Below, piece after piece: positions 1 to 12,400 of a stretch of 64,000 nucleotides of DNA. This stretch comes from Galaxea fascicularis. Its lineage: Eukaryota; Cnidaria; Anthozoa; Scleractinia; Euphylliidae. The position numbers were made by a program, and so were the translations under genes. Below the pieces are notes generated by a model. It saw only the letters and a program-made list of their open reading frames with translations. It searched no databases and had not been told where the DNA came from. Each line of letters starts with the position of its first letter. Position 1 is the first letter of the stretch. The DNA lies in the NCBI GenBank assembly GCA_948470475.1, contig OX419341.1:17851726-17915725 (forward strand), read 5' to 3'.

Positions 1-594
1 AGTAATATTGTATTCTTGACAGGATGACTACAATTATGGTAATGGAATCTTGTTAAAGTAAATACAGCTGTAATTTCATAATGGCGATGTCGTAGTGTTT
101 ATCAATAAATGTAATTAGGTAATTGTGTACTAGTTGTATTTGTTGTTTGTAGCCGCATTTGTTTTGAACATGTTGGTGAACAGATGGAAAGCCAATTGCT
201 ACTCTGGTCCCTCGGTCTTCAGCATATCCCATTATTTCTTTATTTCTTTACTTTAAAACCATTAATTTTCCTGTATATTTTCTTTATCTAATTGTCATAG
301 AGTTCATTAGTAAAACAAGTGTAAATAGTGCAAAATACAATAAAAGTAAAGTTAAGGAAAATTAAAGTGCAACACACAGCTGTAGTTTTAACAATAAAAA
401 CTTTGTAACAGGTCCAATAGGTTTACCATATAGTGTACATGTATGCCAGTCAAAATCTTCTCAGCTTTGATAAATAATTGTTGGGCTGCTGTGCCCACAA
501 GTCAGATCGACTACAGGCATATACTTCATTACAATTCTTTCTTTGAGTTGGTCTTAAAAACACTCAAGATCTTTTGAATGTTTGCAACCCATAG

Positions 595-3500
595 GTACCA
601 TTGACTTCAACGAGTTTCTTCAAATGATGACAGCAAAAATGGTGAGCTTAGAGTGGAATATTTTATTGGATGTACATACAGTACAATGTATATACATGGG
701 TGTAGTGTGACCTGCAATAAGAGATTATCAGGATTTTCCGTTTGGCTGGCAACCAGCGAGTTTTGCCATCTGTGAATGGCTCACTGGTAACTGTGCGCCA
801 AAGAATTGCTGTTTTTAATAATTTTCACTGAGTTGCCCATTCATTTCCCGCCTGCTCTGCTCAAGTCGACTGTAACTTCCTTTGAAAAGGAACCCTAGGC
901 TACCCTTGCAAAATGGCTAAGTTATCCCTCAGTACATGGTGGCTGCTTAGTTTAGTATAGATTGCACAAAATGCATGTTATGCACAAAACTTTTATCGCT
1001 TTATGTATAGATTTAAGGTGCAGTGACTGCCTATTATGGTGCCGCTTAATACAGGTTTGATTGTGCATCACATTGAACACGATAATCAACAGATAAATAG
1101 ACTTAACTGAGCCTGTGAGTTGTGTTCATAACATTGGCATCCGCAGCTCATTTTATTTGTGCAAAATGTTCAATTCTTATTGTAAACAACAAAAAAAGAA
1201 AAATTAAAATCGTATAAAAATACCAGGATTGTTCTCAAACGGTAGAACGGTCAATATCCAAAGGGGTCGTCACACAGAGGAATAGATTTTACCTTTTAAT
1301 TTCGAACAAGAATGAACCACAAAGTCTCACAAACAAGATGTCTTCTCTCGAGTTACATGTGTGAAAATGCGCCCGCGATATAGCCAAGCGGCAACCCCGC
1401 AAAGTTACCAGGGTAACAAGCCAATTTTGGATTGTCAACAAGGATTGTTGGTCTATTTAGAGGTATACCTACAGCTGTAAAATGTCTAGGCACGTGCATA
1501 GTGGCAAATTGGGTAATGTATATTACTACATGTAGTAACTTAAAAGGTGGGAAACTTGGAAGGAAATCAGATTCTTTTCTCTGCAATGCACATAAGTCGA
1601 TTTGGTGTTTGACAAAGCCATTTTTTAGTCGTTTCGTCTATGTGATTGCCGTGGTAGAGATCGTTAATAAGTTATTGAACTCTGCGGTTCGTATCAATTA
1701 CAAGAGGCCTGTAGTGGTCTCTGTTATCCAGTTGGATTTGACCTTCAGTCTATTTAGAGGCTAATATTGGGTGGCTAAAGGCCCTTTCGCTTTGATATAA
1801 CTACATCAGGGTTCTCCGTAAGTTTTAAAGTAGAAAGAGAAAAAATGGAGTAGGCGTCAGGGTCAGCTACCGATCTATCGAAGTCTCTCTATTGTAAATG
1901 AGTTTCTTTTTCCGATGCGATGTTAGTTGACGTATAAAATTTTTGACCGGTGCCGTTACTGCTCGGCACCCACGCGTGATTGCGAAAATCTTCAATTCTC
2001 TATATTTACCGGGAGCACATCTCCAAAAAAATTCCAGATGAGCCAAAATTAAGGCCCGGAAGGTTTCACTTGATGACCTTCAACTCAAGGATTGTTTTTT
2101 TGTATTTCTTACAAGACTTGCATTTGGGATGATCTAACTTATGCTCCGTTATGACTAAAATTTTCTGTTTCGATGCGATCAATTTTTTTCGCACTGCCGT
2201 CACGGCTCGGTGCCCACCGCCATGAGTGGTTACGGAAATCTCCCACGACTTGGAATCGATGAGAAATTGTCATTTGCGACCTAATTTTAATTATATTATA
2301 TACCCTTTTTCATTTCATGGTTTGGCCGGTTTTGAACAACTGTTTTCCTCGCACACGACAGTTGTAACGAGGAATTAAGACGGGTGTAACCTTATTCCGT
2401 GAAATTTATTTATTTTTGTAGCCGGCGTGCTCAGAACGAGTAGACGGCGATTTTCGCTGGTCGCCGGAGCTTACGGAGAACCCTGCTACATGGTAAAAAA
2501 TAATTAATGAGGTGTAAGAGAAACCAGAAAGCTCACGCGTCACCCTTTCCAGCATTGGGTTTCAGGTTAGATGGCAATGTCAATCAGCTTTGTTTGACAA
2601 AATTCCATTTGGTAGTACATGTGCATTCTGAAAGCGTACATGTACGAATGATGGCAGTAACGTGGTGAGAACAAAGAAGAGTGAGAGTGATTTGGACAGC
2701 CTCCGTTTGTTATCAGGTTACACACGCACTGGCAAATGGAGTCTATTTGCTTTATACATTTTTTTTTTACTTTCCTTGACTCACTAGGTCATCCGTGCAT
2801 CACTAGATTGATCGCAAACACGTGTAAACCAATCCATGGGAGGTTTACACGTTCAACATCTATATCGTATAAATGGAAATACTAAATACCTCTTCAGTTA
2901 CATGTAACTATATTTTAAACGAACTCTTGTGATAAAGTCACGATTCTTTTCACTTTCATGTGAATTTTTAACATTGTTTTTTAGAGCGAAAAAGATTCTA
3001 AAGAAGAAATTCTCAAAGCTTTCAAGTTGTTCGATGATGATAACACGGTGAGCCTACAGTGTACCTTTGAATAAATACACTGTACATGTACTTTACACCC
3101 TGTGTGATAAAAACAGTTACGTTTTTGCATGTCTCATCATAGTAAAGATGTGACGGGCGTTAAGTTTACTTAACTGTCACATCCCAGTATGTCCGTGTTG
3201 GGGTGGAATTGTAAGATATGAGTTGGCAATTTGTTGAATGTTGCAGTGCATGAAAATTGACTCGACATCCCTCCATTGTCAGTGTTTATTTCATGTTTGG
3301 CTTGTAAACTTTAGGGGAATTAGTTTGACTGAAAATATATAGTAAGTATCAATCTTTGCTAATCTCGATAACCAAAGGTTACATGTATCTTTTTGCTTTC
3401 TTCCAGGGGAAAATCTCATTTAAGAATCTCAAGAGAGTTGCCAAAGAGCTTGGTGAAAATTTAACAGATGAAGAATTACAAGTAAGGAACAGTTTTTTTC

Positions 3501-4506
3501 TTGTTTTCGTCTTTCTAGCTGAAACAACTGTTGAAGTAACCGTACATGTATGTAAATCATAGCAATAACATGAGATGCCTTTTTTTGAAAAGCCATTTTT
3601 ATGTTGCCGTTTTGAACAGCAGGAACTGTGCTTAGTGAACGATTTGAGTACTAACTGAACAAGCGACAAGAGACGCGTATACATTTATTGCTGGCAACCT
3701 AAATAATGGACCAGCTTTTAGTGTAGGGAAAATGTAACCATTGTAATGCTGATTTTTAGCGGCCGACAAAACGCAGGCTAGTCCGTCGAGGGCTGGATTA
3801 TTTCAACATTGTCTGAGGGGGAGCGGGGTTCTAAAAAACGCAGTAAAAGAACAACATGGGTTCGTGTTTTATGTAAGGATAGATGTGTGCGTAGTGCAAT
3901 TTTCTAGTTTTCGCCCAAGTTTGACAAGTGTCCCAAGGTGTTATGACCTGCATTGTAGTCAGTATGCAGCCAAATTTCAACTTGGTGAAAGACAGGTCGT
4001 TGTTTAGCAAACACCGCTTCAAAGGAATTATGGTTTTGCTCTTCTGTTAAAACTTCTTGCTTGATGTTTTTATCTTGTAGTTATGTATTGACCATTTCCT
4101 TTTTGTGAAGTGTTGTAGTTCTTAGATGTCATGTCACTCTAAGATGATTTTGACTCCCAGACTTCTCCCACTTCCAAGATTGTACTAAAAAAAAAATCAA
4201 TGTCAAGCCCCTTTTATGAGCATCTACAAAGACATCGACAACAACTGAAGTAAAAAGAAATGTTCAATTCGTCAATTTAATTGGCTGGATACGATACATA
4301 CTGGACCTATGCATCCATACTGGACTTGATTGGGTTGCAAGTGAAACGCCATTTAGATTTTCATCGTTACATCCGTATGTACTTAAATGTCAATTTTCTT
4401 AAATGTCTCTCACTAGGAAATGATAGACGAAGCGGACAGAGATGGGGATGGCGAAATAAATGAAGCAGAATTCCTTCGTATCATGAAGAAGACGAGCTTA
4501 TATTGA
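595..4506 (+). CDS. CETN: Centrin (caltractin), last four coding exons, 5' end outside window
   Basis: Four exons with AG/GT borders, 595-641, 2985-3047, 3407-3481 and 4417-4506, join in frame and end in TGA. They encode the C-terminal half of a centrin, an EF-hand calcium-binding protein of centrioles, basal bodies and the nuclear-pore/XPC complex. Visible are the inter-hand linker with [17 protein letters not shown], the helix motif [18 protein letters not shown], the last EF loop [11 protein letters not shown] and the centrin-specific tail KKTSLY. The third-hand loop (DDDNTGKIS) is kept with an N where many centrins have E. The N-terminal exons must lie left of base 1. Intron 641-2985 holds a 679-bp TIR element, and intron 3481-4417 holds a truncated MITE. 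An ATTAAA at about 4898 could serve polyadenylation but is unproven. The identity is very secure; the paralogue (CETN1/2 type versus CETN3) is inferred as CETN1/2 from the KKTSLY end. Confidence 0.95.
1807..2485. mobile_element. Non-autonomous DNA transposon with CAGGG termini in a centrin intron
   Basis: The ends are inverted repeats: CAGGGTTCTCCGTAAG at the left and its complement at 2470-2485. Both sides carry the same 6-bp sequence CTACAT (1801-1806 and 2486-2491), as expected for a target-site duplication. The interior has two diverged copies of a segment with 'CGATGCGAT...GCTCGGTGCCCAC', about 240 bp apart. No coding capacity is seen. The superfamily is uncertain; 6-bp duplications fit few groups (IS3EU or Dada type, by recall). 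Confidence 0.75.
3796..3956 (-). repeat. Truncated copy of the 40.3-kb MITE
   Basis: The right end reads GACACTTGTC-like then ATGACCTGCATTGT, matching the right inverted repeat of the element at 40270-40542. The 'CAACATTGT...GGGGGAG' block is also shared. The opposite terminal repeat is missing. It lies in the last centrin intron. Confidence 0.55.
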
Positions 4507-5263
4507 AACCTCTACCATGTCAGTTAAAGTTGTAAAAATAGTTTTAAGTGTACAGAACCTCCTTCCTTCCATACAAGAAATCGTCACCACGATCATCATT
4601 GTCACGAAGTGCCGTTTCGATGCTCAATATCGTCGTTTCTAATAACTTTGAATGTTTCGTTAGTCCGGCGCGTTAGAAATCTTTAACTTGAATTTTAGTC
4701 CTTTATGCCCTCGTCACAGGTTCCTGTCGCAGTCTTCGCTTCGTCAAGGTGTGTTGCGTTACGCCGTTCGTCGCGCCATGCTACAAATGCGTGACAGTCT
4801 CGCTGTCTGTGAAGGAGCAGTTTCTCATCATATGAAGCTTAATTTATTACGTTCAGTGTAAATTTAAGACAGAGACTCGCGTGGACGGAAGATATAAATT
4901 AAAGCCCAGCATTTCAACTGGAATGCCTTCCATTGCTTCTGGAATCTGCCTTGATTACTATCTCCAGGACTACTTATAGTTTATGGAACACGGCAAACTC
5001 CCAACCAATTTTCCACGTGAGAATTACACGTTGTGCATGTATTTACAAGAACTGTGAACTGGACTTTTTGCGCTGGTAATTCTTATTTTTCGAAGGCGGA
5101 TAATCTAGGGCAAAGTGAAAGATAAAACCCAATGATCGAGTTGATATTGAGTGAAAGTACGCGTCTGGTAAGGTCACAGAGTTGGTCCGGGTAGTAAGCA
5201 GCATCTGCTGAATTTGATGTTTTGGTGGCTTTCACTCAGGTTGAGAAAATCCCAGTTAATAAC

Positions 5264-5595
5264 GAGCTTAAGCAACGAGGACGGCAACGACAACGAGAAC
5301 TCCACAAAACAATAAGCTTGATGAGCAAAAACAATCTGTCTGCACGTGCGTTTTACAGTTTTGTACATTTCCTTGCCGTCCTCTGCAAAACAACGACGTC
5401 AAACGACCAAATTTTAGGTTTTCTCGAGAACGTAAGCGCATGACAACACCGTTCGCAGTAATTTAGTTCCTGGACAGCTCTCCAGCATTTTTCATGTTAA
5501 ACAAATTGGAATAATCGCGGAAGAGTTGCAAAAACGAGAAGTTATATTTTGAAATGACGTTTTTGTTGCTGTCGCCGTCGTCGTTGCTTAAGCTC
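5264..5595. mobile_element. MITE with GAGCTTAAGCAACGA terminal inverted repeats
   Basis: The left end GAGCTTAAGCAACGAGGACG is mirrored by CGTCGTTGCTTAAGCTC at the right end. The element is about 330 bp and has no convincing ORF. I recognise it as a very common anthozoan repeat type. The target duplication is not clear. Confidence 0.65.
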
Positions 5596-5639
5596 CCAAA
5601 TGTCGTTAAGGTGGGGGTATGGGAATATTCCCTTATGGA

Positions 5640-5870
5640 CTGGACGAAACGTCTTTCATCCATCAGTTCAGTTGGTGAGAGCTGCGGACCGCGAAAAGTC
5701 GCTGGATCAAACCCCAGTCTGGACCTCAAACACATTCGGTGACGACGGGTACGAATTCTCACACTGATCGTTGTCCGGTGTTTTGTCGAAGGCTGTGGAG
5801 AGGCATTCTGGACAAAAATACAACTGAATCGTGACCCGTGTTCCACTGGATCGTCGTAAGTAAATAAGTA
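5640..5870 (+). repeat. tRNA-derived SINE-like repeat
   Basis: AGTTGGTGAGAGC (5670-5682) resembles a tRNA A box and GGATCAAACCC (5704-5714) a B box, at tRNA spacing. Downstream sequence is a conserved-looking body. The long minus-strand ORF over this region is a by-product of the repeat. The boundaries are approximate. Confidence 0.5.
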
Positions 5871-6021
5871 ACTTTATTTAGCCAGGGGAGCCCATTCAGC
5901 TACGAGGCTGGTATTCAGAGGGGCCCTGGGAAATAAAGAAATGCAGAAATTAAACTGGTCCCTCACCCCCATAATAAGCCATTGAATTGCACGTTACATT
6001 TAAGTGTACTACTGAGAAAAC

Positions 6022-6378
6022 ACTGGTTGTTTATCATTTACATGGGAAAACCGGTTGGTCGACGGTTTGTACAAATGGTAAGCAAAAATCCCCAATGAAA
6101 AATTCCGCTCAGGATTGGCGTGTACCATTTGCACAACCCGTACTAAATAACACGTGACACGCATCAAAATTGGAGTAGGGCTTGGAACTGGTGAAAATCG
6201 CAAATGGTAAACACATTTTCCATTTGGAAATTCCGGTTGGACAATTTTGGACTAACTTTCAAGACGTTCCGAAAATTTTGGAAATTTTCCGTCGGGAACA
6301 CCAAAATAGCCTTACCATTTACATTCCAACCGAAATTTCCGATTTTTTTTTTTGGTAAATGGTAAACAACCGCTGTAC
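6022..6378. mobile_element. MITE with GGTTGTTTA(C/T)CATTTAC ends
   Basis: GGTTGTTTATCATTTAC near 6024 is inverted as GTAAATGGTAAACAACC near 6355-6371. The interior repeats the 'CATTTGC/CATTTAC' words several times. It is non-coding. The family is a common coral repeat by recollection. Confidence 0.6.
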
Positions 6379-6538
6379 CTTCGGATCGTGACTATCGTTC
6401 GGTCGTAGTCTCCATTTGGGCAGCTGTGAAGCCATAGAGCCGGAGCCCCCGATTGAGTGTTCTCGTGTGGAAAGACGAGATACGATTACATAACGTACAG
6501 TTCAAAATCGAGCTGCAGATGGAGCTGGGATTGTAGAA

Positions 6539-6676
6539 GCGTCATTTCAGTCACGTGATCAGCAGCCGTATTGGCCTAATGAAACAAAAGAAAGTATTTG
6601 CATAAAAGCACAGTTCAATTCCCAGAGGGTTAGCCTGGTACACGAATATGGCCGCTGTTTCTTTGTTTTGGTACAC

Positions 6677-6707
<31 letters not shown>

Positions 6708-6715
6708 GCTCTATT
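6539..6715 (+). mobile_element. MITE family 'CACGTGA...ATGGCCGCCGTGACGTCA', copy 1
   Basis: Shared with copies at 20614-20803 (reverse) and 39880-40033. The ends are imperfect inverted repeats: CAGTCACGTGATCA...ATTGGCC at the left, and ATGGCCGCCGTGACGTCACG at the right. The middle has the conserved 'TTGCATAAAA...GTTCAATTCCCAGA' block. It is non-coding. Confidence 0.6.
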
Positions 6716-7974
6716 TTAAAATCAATTGATTCCCGTTATATGATGAGTGGAGGGAACTTGTTCCTGGGGGCAAGTCTGGAAAGGTCGGGCAAGGCACAAA
6801 GTTGTTTGAAGATAAGCCGTACGAAGTTCCGACGGCTCTTATCTGGGCCGGCTCCATACTTTTTTATATAGCAGTGCGTCAGCGGGACCGGACGTCTAAT
6901 CACTGTAAGCAAACATTACGGATCATAAAACGGTCCTCTGCCGACAGAATCACATCACTAAAAAGACAAGTGCAATCCCAAGCTATCGAAAAATACTCAT
7001 TAGTGATCATCAAACGGTTCCTTGCCGAAAGAATCATATCACTCAAGCTCTCTAGGTTCCACTTGCCGTAGCAGAGCTGGTTGCCCTGGTAGTGTGCCGG
7101 TTGTACAGGTAGTGCTGGTCTTGCCAGATCCGCAAGTTGCCCTGGATGCGCCGGCTGAACAGGCATCTGTGGATCCACCATCACAGTTTTTTAATTTATC
7201 CGAAAACGTCTCGCTTGAAATTCGTGGAGGTCAACAAAGAGTTGCCTTCTTCTCTTGTGGGTGCGCGCTTGATCAGGTTTGAAGGTTGAAAGACAGAATG
7301 CAGTGAGAGTCACCTTTTAGCCCTATTTTACCTCCCTGGAGATCACCAATCTCGTGGGAGTCCGTTAAACCTGAATGTATATGAATACTTCTGTGGTGTA
7401 ATCTTCGCACTTCATTGCGAGTGTTGTGAATAGCTCATAAAAACAGCTCATGAAAACGCATTCTAAAATTACCCGTTGGGGGTCTTAAGAACTCTGACTC
7501 TGAGCCATACCTTCCTGAGCATATTTTTCGTTATTTTGACTCATGCATTTTCTGTTAGTTAATGAATCGTTGGATACACTATGCTCATCTTACTACTGGA
7601 CGTCGCATTTGGAAATTATGCGTGATTTTCAATCAGCTGCATTTTATCCCGCCTCAATTTTCAGTGATGTAACGCACTCTTATTACGTCTTGCACTTTAG
7701 ATTTTAAGGAAAAAATGTTCCCCCAAAGTGACACGAAGTTAAATGATTTAAAAATTTGTTACTTGACTTTATATTGGTTAGCTGGGGGCGATAAAAAAAA
7801 TATTACTTACAAACCACGTTTGCTGTGCGTGGCCAGTACAATGGTGTATGAGCAAGTGCAGGGTATGGAGTGGGCCGTCTTCGTTGCCATGTTTTCTACT
7901 AAAAATGCGAAAACCGTTTCCATATGGATCCTGAGCAAAAAGGCGTATCGGTGTTACACATGTAACACACTTAC

Positions 7975-8303
7975 TTCTTCAGTGGTCCCGTAGTAGTTAT
8001 GAGAGGGTCTGTATTGTATTTTGTGAGGTTCGAAAGTTCACACGAATGAAAACCATCGTCGCTGCTTTTTGCGAAGTTAAAGGACAGGCAGGCTGAGGGA
8101 CCGTACTCCAAGCACAGGAACGAGCAATCTAGGACGTCTTCTACTTTCCTTACTGCTGTTAAATTCCCAATATAAAACCGCTTGCCTTTCAGAGTATAAA
8201 ACTTTCTCTTTTTAACAGTGTGGTGATGACTGAGACCAAAAATCTGCGAGAATATGAGCAAGCTGGCCATTACCATGACCAACTTGGAAGACGACCGCGG
8301 CAT
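7975..8303 (-). pseudogene. Copy C: orphan signal peptide plus PAN/apple-like exon, frameshifted
   Basis: The exon encodes a signal peptide (residues about 1-23, hydrophobic MVMASLLIFSQIFGLS) and a PAN-like core with CSFLCLEYGPSACLSFNF and the final HSCEL. It matches exon 1 of copy A at 54609-54950 almost residue for residue. After HSCEL a net 19-nt deletion shifts the frame, so the sense frame now reads through different residues to a TAA that overlaps the retained GTAAGT donor at 7974. No matching EGF or Link exons were found to its left (the centrin gene follows). It is probably a dead tandem copy. A live gene running out of the window is less likely because of the frameshift. Confidence 0.7.
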
Positions 8304-9634
8304 CCTGAAGCGTTAGTTAAAGTGCTACTATGACGAAATTTACATATTTCCTATCTTAGCCATTTAAAAATACAAACAAGTAGTCTGTACGAGAAGAAGA
8401 ATGCTGTTTACTATTTTGAAATATCTCTTTTTGTTGAAGAGATATTCAAGTTTTTAAAATACGAAAATCAGCCAAGTGATGACGTCATAAACTCAACCAA
8501 ACTTTGATCAAATATGATGAAAAACGATCTCTCAGCCAATTTGTATCAGGCATGCTTGATTTTTTGCAGTAAGATTCTACCATATGTGCTCCACGATATG
8601 AGCTTACCAGTTTTGTTACCATGGCAACATACTGGGTTCCAGACCTTCCCGATATTAATGACTTTGCTGGCCACCTTTGGCGTTCTATTTTGATATTTGC
8701 CAATGGTGCCTCGTCAGCATGATCCAGCAAACATATAAATATGTTAGGTCGAGTTCGTGGCTTTGTTAAATTTTTTTCGAGCTGAAAATCACTAAAATAT
8801 TGAAGTCAGGGGTGAGGGGACTGGAGAATACCCATAGGAAGAAAAGAACATTTGAGATCATGAGTTTTTTATAACAAGAGCGTATGCTGAGTGGTTTGAC
8901 AAAGCCTCTATGAGCGGCTTCAACCTTTGGGGGTGCTAGAGAGTCAGGTTTCGTCACCCGCGTGGAAGGTAAAATTTTTCAATTCAAAATGGCGTCGTAT
9001 CTATCACGCGTGAATTTACAAGATAGTAGTTCGCCGGTCTCAGAAGGAAAACACCGCGTTTTTAAGCTGTTAATCAAAATAATAAGTTGTAATAAACACT
9101 CGCGAGCCTCGACGGTGGAGATCAGTTTGTTCATAATGAAGAAATCCCTCTTCGAGGATAGATCAGTAAGGGTGATTTTGTGATCATTCAAGCGAAGTTC
9201 GTTTAAGCCCTAAGACTGGGAATTCACCTTGCAAAAAAATTACACCATTGGATGTAAATTTTTACTGTGCTTTTATATCCTTCGATGACCGATTCGTCAG
9301 GTATTTCCAAACAACTTTTATCAATCTAATCAGTGAAGCTTGTAAAAGAACGCGCTCAATTCGATTCAATAAATTGTCCTATACAAGAGATTTCCAGTTC
9401 CCTTGCTTTGCTTTCGCGTAGGTTAACTCGAGGTGAAAGTTAAACGCCTTTGCTTTTCAGCCGTAAACAGCGTAAATGGAGACTGAGTAAACTTAATATT
9501 TAATGTGAAAATTTACGTTGCTTTGGTTTTGTGTGTTTAAGACTGTCATGCCATAAACTTGTGTGTTTGCCAAGGATCGAACCAACAATTTTAAAACTGT
9601 TTATTGAAACTGTGAATAATTGGATAGCTAGCGT

Positions 9635-9795
9635 GTGCTTATCGATTTGGAATTTGGAAATGTTGGTTTTTGAGGAGAGGGCAAAACCGGAGTACCCGGA
9701 GAAAAACCTCTCGGAGCAGAGTAGAGAACCAACAACAAACTCGACTCGGGCCACATTGGTGGGAGGCGAGTGCTCTCACCACTGTGCCATCCTGC
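9635..9795 (-). repeat. tRNA-derived SINE, minus strand
   Basis: Read on the minus strand it begins GGAGCAGGATGGCACAGTGG, followed by TGAGAGCAC (A-box-like), then a body with CTCCGAGAGG and GGGTACTCCGG. This is an abundant coral SINE type as I recall it. The expected B box is missing, apparently by internal deletion. Confidence 0.55.
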
Positions 9796-10002
9796 TCCCC
9801 AAATGTAAACATAACTGAGTGGAAATGGAGACAATATGTTAAGAAACTCATGCACTTTGATAGAACACGGGCACATGTATCATTTATTTAAAACATTCTA
9901 GCTGAAATGAATTCTTGTGGAACACAAACGTCTGGTGTTGTTTCTCCATACTCAGATTCCAGAAAAAACCGGAAGTTGCATAGAAGCGAGGCTTAATAAC
10001 CC

Positions 10003-12150
10003 TTGAGCAAGAACAAATGGCGAACGAAATTGAGCAGAAGCGGCGTTGTGGGGAAATTTAGAGCTACTTTAGCCGAGCAAATTATGAAGAAAAAGAGAAA
10101 AAAGGGTCATAAATGCTGTGCAGCTGCAAACTGTAACAATAGAAGTGAAAATCGACCTGATCTACTATTCCATGAGTTTCCATTGGACACACAACAAAGG
10201 AAGATGTGGGAAATTCGTATGAAAAGAGGGGATGCCTTCTTTCCCACAGTAGGAACAAGTTCTGTTGTTCTGAACGCTTCTTACCGACTGATTTTAAACG
10301 GAGTTTGACTGGTCATAGACGAGACTTAAAACCAGGAACCGTGCCATTAGTTTTCCCTTGGAAAGAAGTTAATGAAGAATAGTTGTGTAGAGCGAAAAGG
10401 CTGAAGTTGAGACGTGAGTAATTTGAAGCTGGGATGACAAGAAAGAGCGCCCAAGAAAATAAACATCGAAATGAAAATCTTTCTAGACCTTACTTCGAAA
10501 TCCCCTCCCTAGCTTTACATTCTTGTAATTCATGAAGCAGTCTTTCACTTTTATCTTTATTTCTTCTACCCACTTTTCAAGCGTTGGTGGACGAACAGAA
10601 CAGAGTCGTTTTGGACATCTTCAATTTCAAGTAGTTATGAAGACATAAAATTTTACACTGGATTTCCTGACTACACAACTTTACTAGAATTCTGGAAATA
10701 CGTGGAGCCTAATACCTCAAAATTAACATATTTTAGTTACGTACGTGATAGTACTGATTCTATTAATTTTAAAGATCAATTTCCATTCATGGCAGGGAAA
10801 AGAGCAATTTCTGACGTTTGAATAAATTAGTCGGAAATAATTATTCTGACGGCACGATTGAGAGGTTCGCGGAATGTTATGGAATGTGATAGGAATATGT
10901 AGGCTTTGCACGGGAGATTTGGGTCATTCTAGGTCCGTCAGTCGTCGCGTTCGCTCGATTTTCTTTTTCTTTTGTAATTTTTGTATGAGAGAGTTTACCT
11001 TGTAATGTATTTGTTGCATATTGATCACTTGTACCATTTCCTTGGGGTCTTGTGCTGCTGCATTAGATGAGGAATACGTTTCCACATATTTTTTGGCCAA
11101 ATCTAAAGGGTGGTTTTTTTAGTGGTTTTTCGTATCTGGCGTAGCACTGTTTCTATTTCCTAGAAACAACAGTTGTAACTTCTAAAGGTCTGTATCAGGA
11201 TACATTGTACATCTGATGAATGACTGACGCATCCTCAATAAACTTACACATTGAATGTCTCGTGTTAGTGTAGTCAGAATGAAGAGGTTTTCTGGAAGTA
11301 ATGTTAGTTGTCCCAGAAGGTGGCAACCAATTGATGAGTTTTGGCTTTTTTTAGCTGGTTTAAGAATTGAGTTATTTGAGCGTGACCTTGCTTTTAGGTT
11401 CAGTATTTCAGAAGAATTATTTTCAGATGTAGTGATAACATGGGCTAATTATAACAATAATAGTTTATTAGCATTTCTGGCACTTAAAAACTGAATACAC
11501 AGTGCAAGGGAGCTTGCCTATTTGGTCTTCTAAAGAGCAGATTAAACAGCATCTACCTGAAGTTTTTAAGGGGGAATTTGAAAACATACGATGCATAATA
11601 GACTGCACAGAATAATATGCCAGACCCTCCTCCCTCCCCCCATGACCTTGAGAAACAATATGAACTTTATTCCGAATATAAGTCCCACAACACATTCAAA
11701 CGTTTTGCAGGAATTTCCCCAAATGTTTGGATTACATTTGTAGGTAGCTTATATGGGTGAAGTATATCTCACAAGCAGATTGTAAACAACAGATTTTTTG
11801 TTGACTTGCTGGATGAAAATGATTTCATTATGGCTGATCGTGGATTAGACATTCAGGATTTACTGGCAAGAAAGAAGGTAACTCTTTTCATTCCTCCAAA
11901 ATGACAAAGTGAATCTGAGCAGTTCTCCAAGGAAGATTGCTTTCAAACTATGAGACAATTTCAGAATCCACGTTGAAAGGGCCATCCGGAGAATCAGGGC
12001 TTGGTACATCTTTGATAGTGTTGTGCGAGTATAAGTTTATGCGGAGTAGTAAATCAGTTCTGGACAGTGAGTGGTTTGCCTGTAAACTGGCAAAGGCCGG
12101 AATCAACATGTTAACAATTTCAAAGATACAAGTGTATTACTCGTAACCTT
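10003..12150 (+). pseudogene. Dead THAP-domain / DDE transposase (Harbinger/ISL2EU-like)
   Basis: The first part (10111-10390) is a THAP zinc-finger domain: KCCAAANC, then FHEFPLD, the W of MWEIRMKRGD, and after a frameshift CCSERFLPTDF (the zinc-binding H of CxxH is now R) and TVPLVFPW. A spacer at about 10605-10810 reads EDIKFYTGFPDYTTLLEFWKY in one frame. The transposase domain starts at 11255: QPIDEFWLFLAGLRIELFERDLAFRFSIS and VVITWANY. Frameshifted pieces follow: IIDCTE (first catalytic D, about 11600), KSHNTFKRFAGISPN, MADRGLDIQD (second D, about 11830) and RHVERAI-like remains (about 11965). Several stops and frameshifts make it non-functional. Family knowledge: THAP plus DDE_Tnp_4 proteins are transposases or domesticated relatives. 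The terminal repeats were not located. Confidence 0.8.
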
Positions 12151-12400
12151 CAAAACTGTATTGTTAAGGATTAAAGGTGAAGATGCAGCATTGTGAAATT
12201 TCCATTTAAGAGATCCAGTTCCTTTTGAACTAAGTTTTTTTTAATTCATTTGTCAATTACCACACCCAAACTACAAGTGCTGGCATTCTCTCTCACTGTG
12301 CATGCCTTATTGAAAAAAAAATCATGAATTTTTACATAACAGTTGTGGTCAGTTAAAACGACATTTAGATAGCCCATCTCCGAGCCTGGGGTAAGCTAAC

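Noticed and set aside
5463..5846. 127-residue minus-strand ORF
   Set aside because: It lies across a MITE end and a tRNA-derived SINE; the composition is that of repeat read-through.
7078..7190. Collagen-like Gly-X-Y triplets (GCPGS, GCTGSAGLA) on the plus strand
   Set aside because: The triplet pattern needs frameshifts and crosses a TGA, and no splice-consistent exon was found; too weak to annotate.
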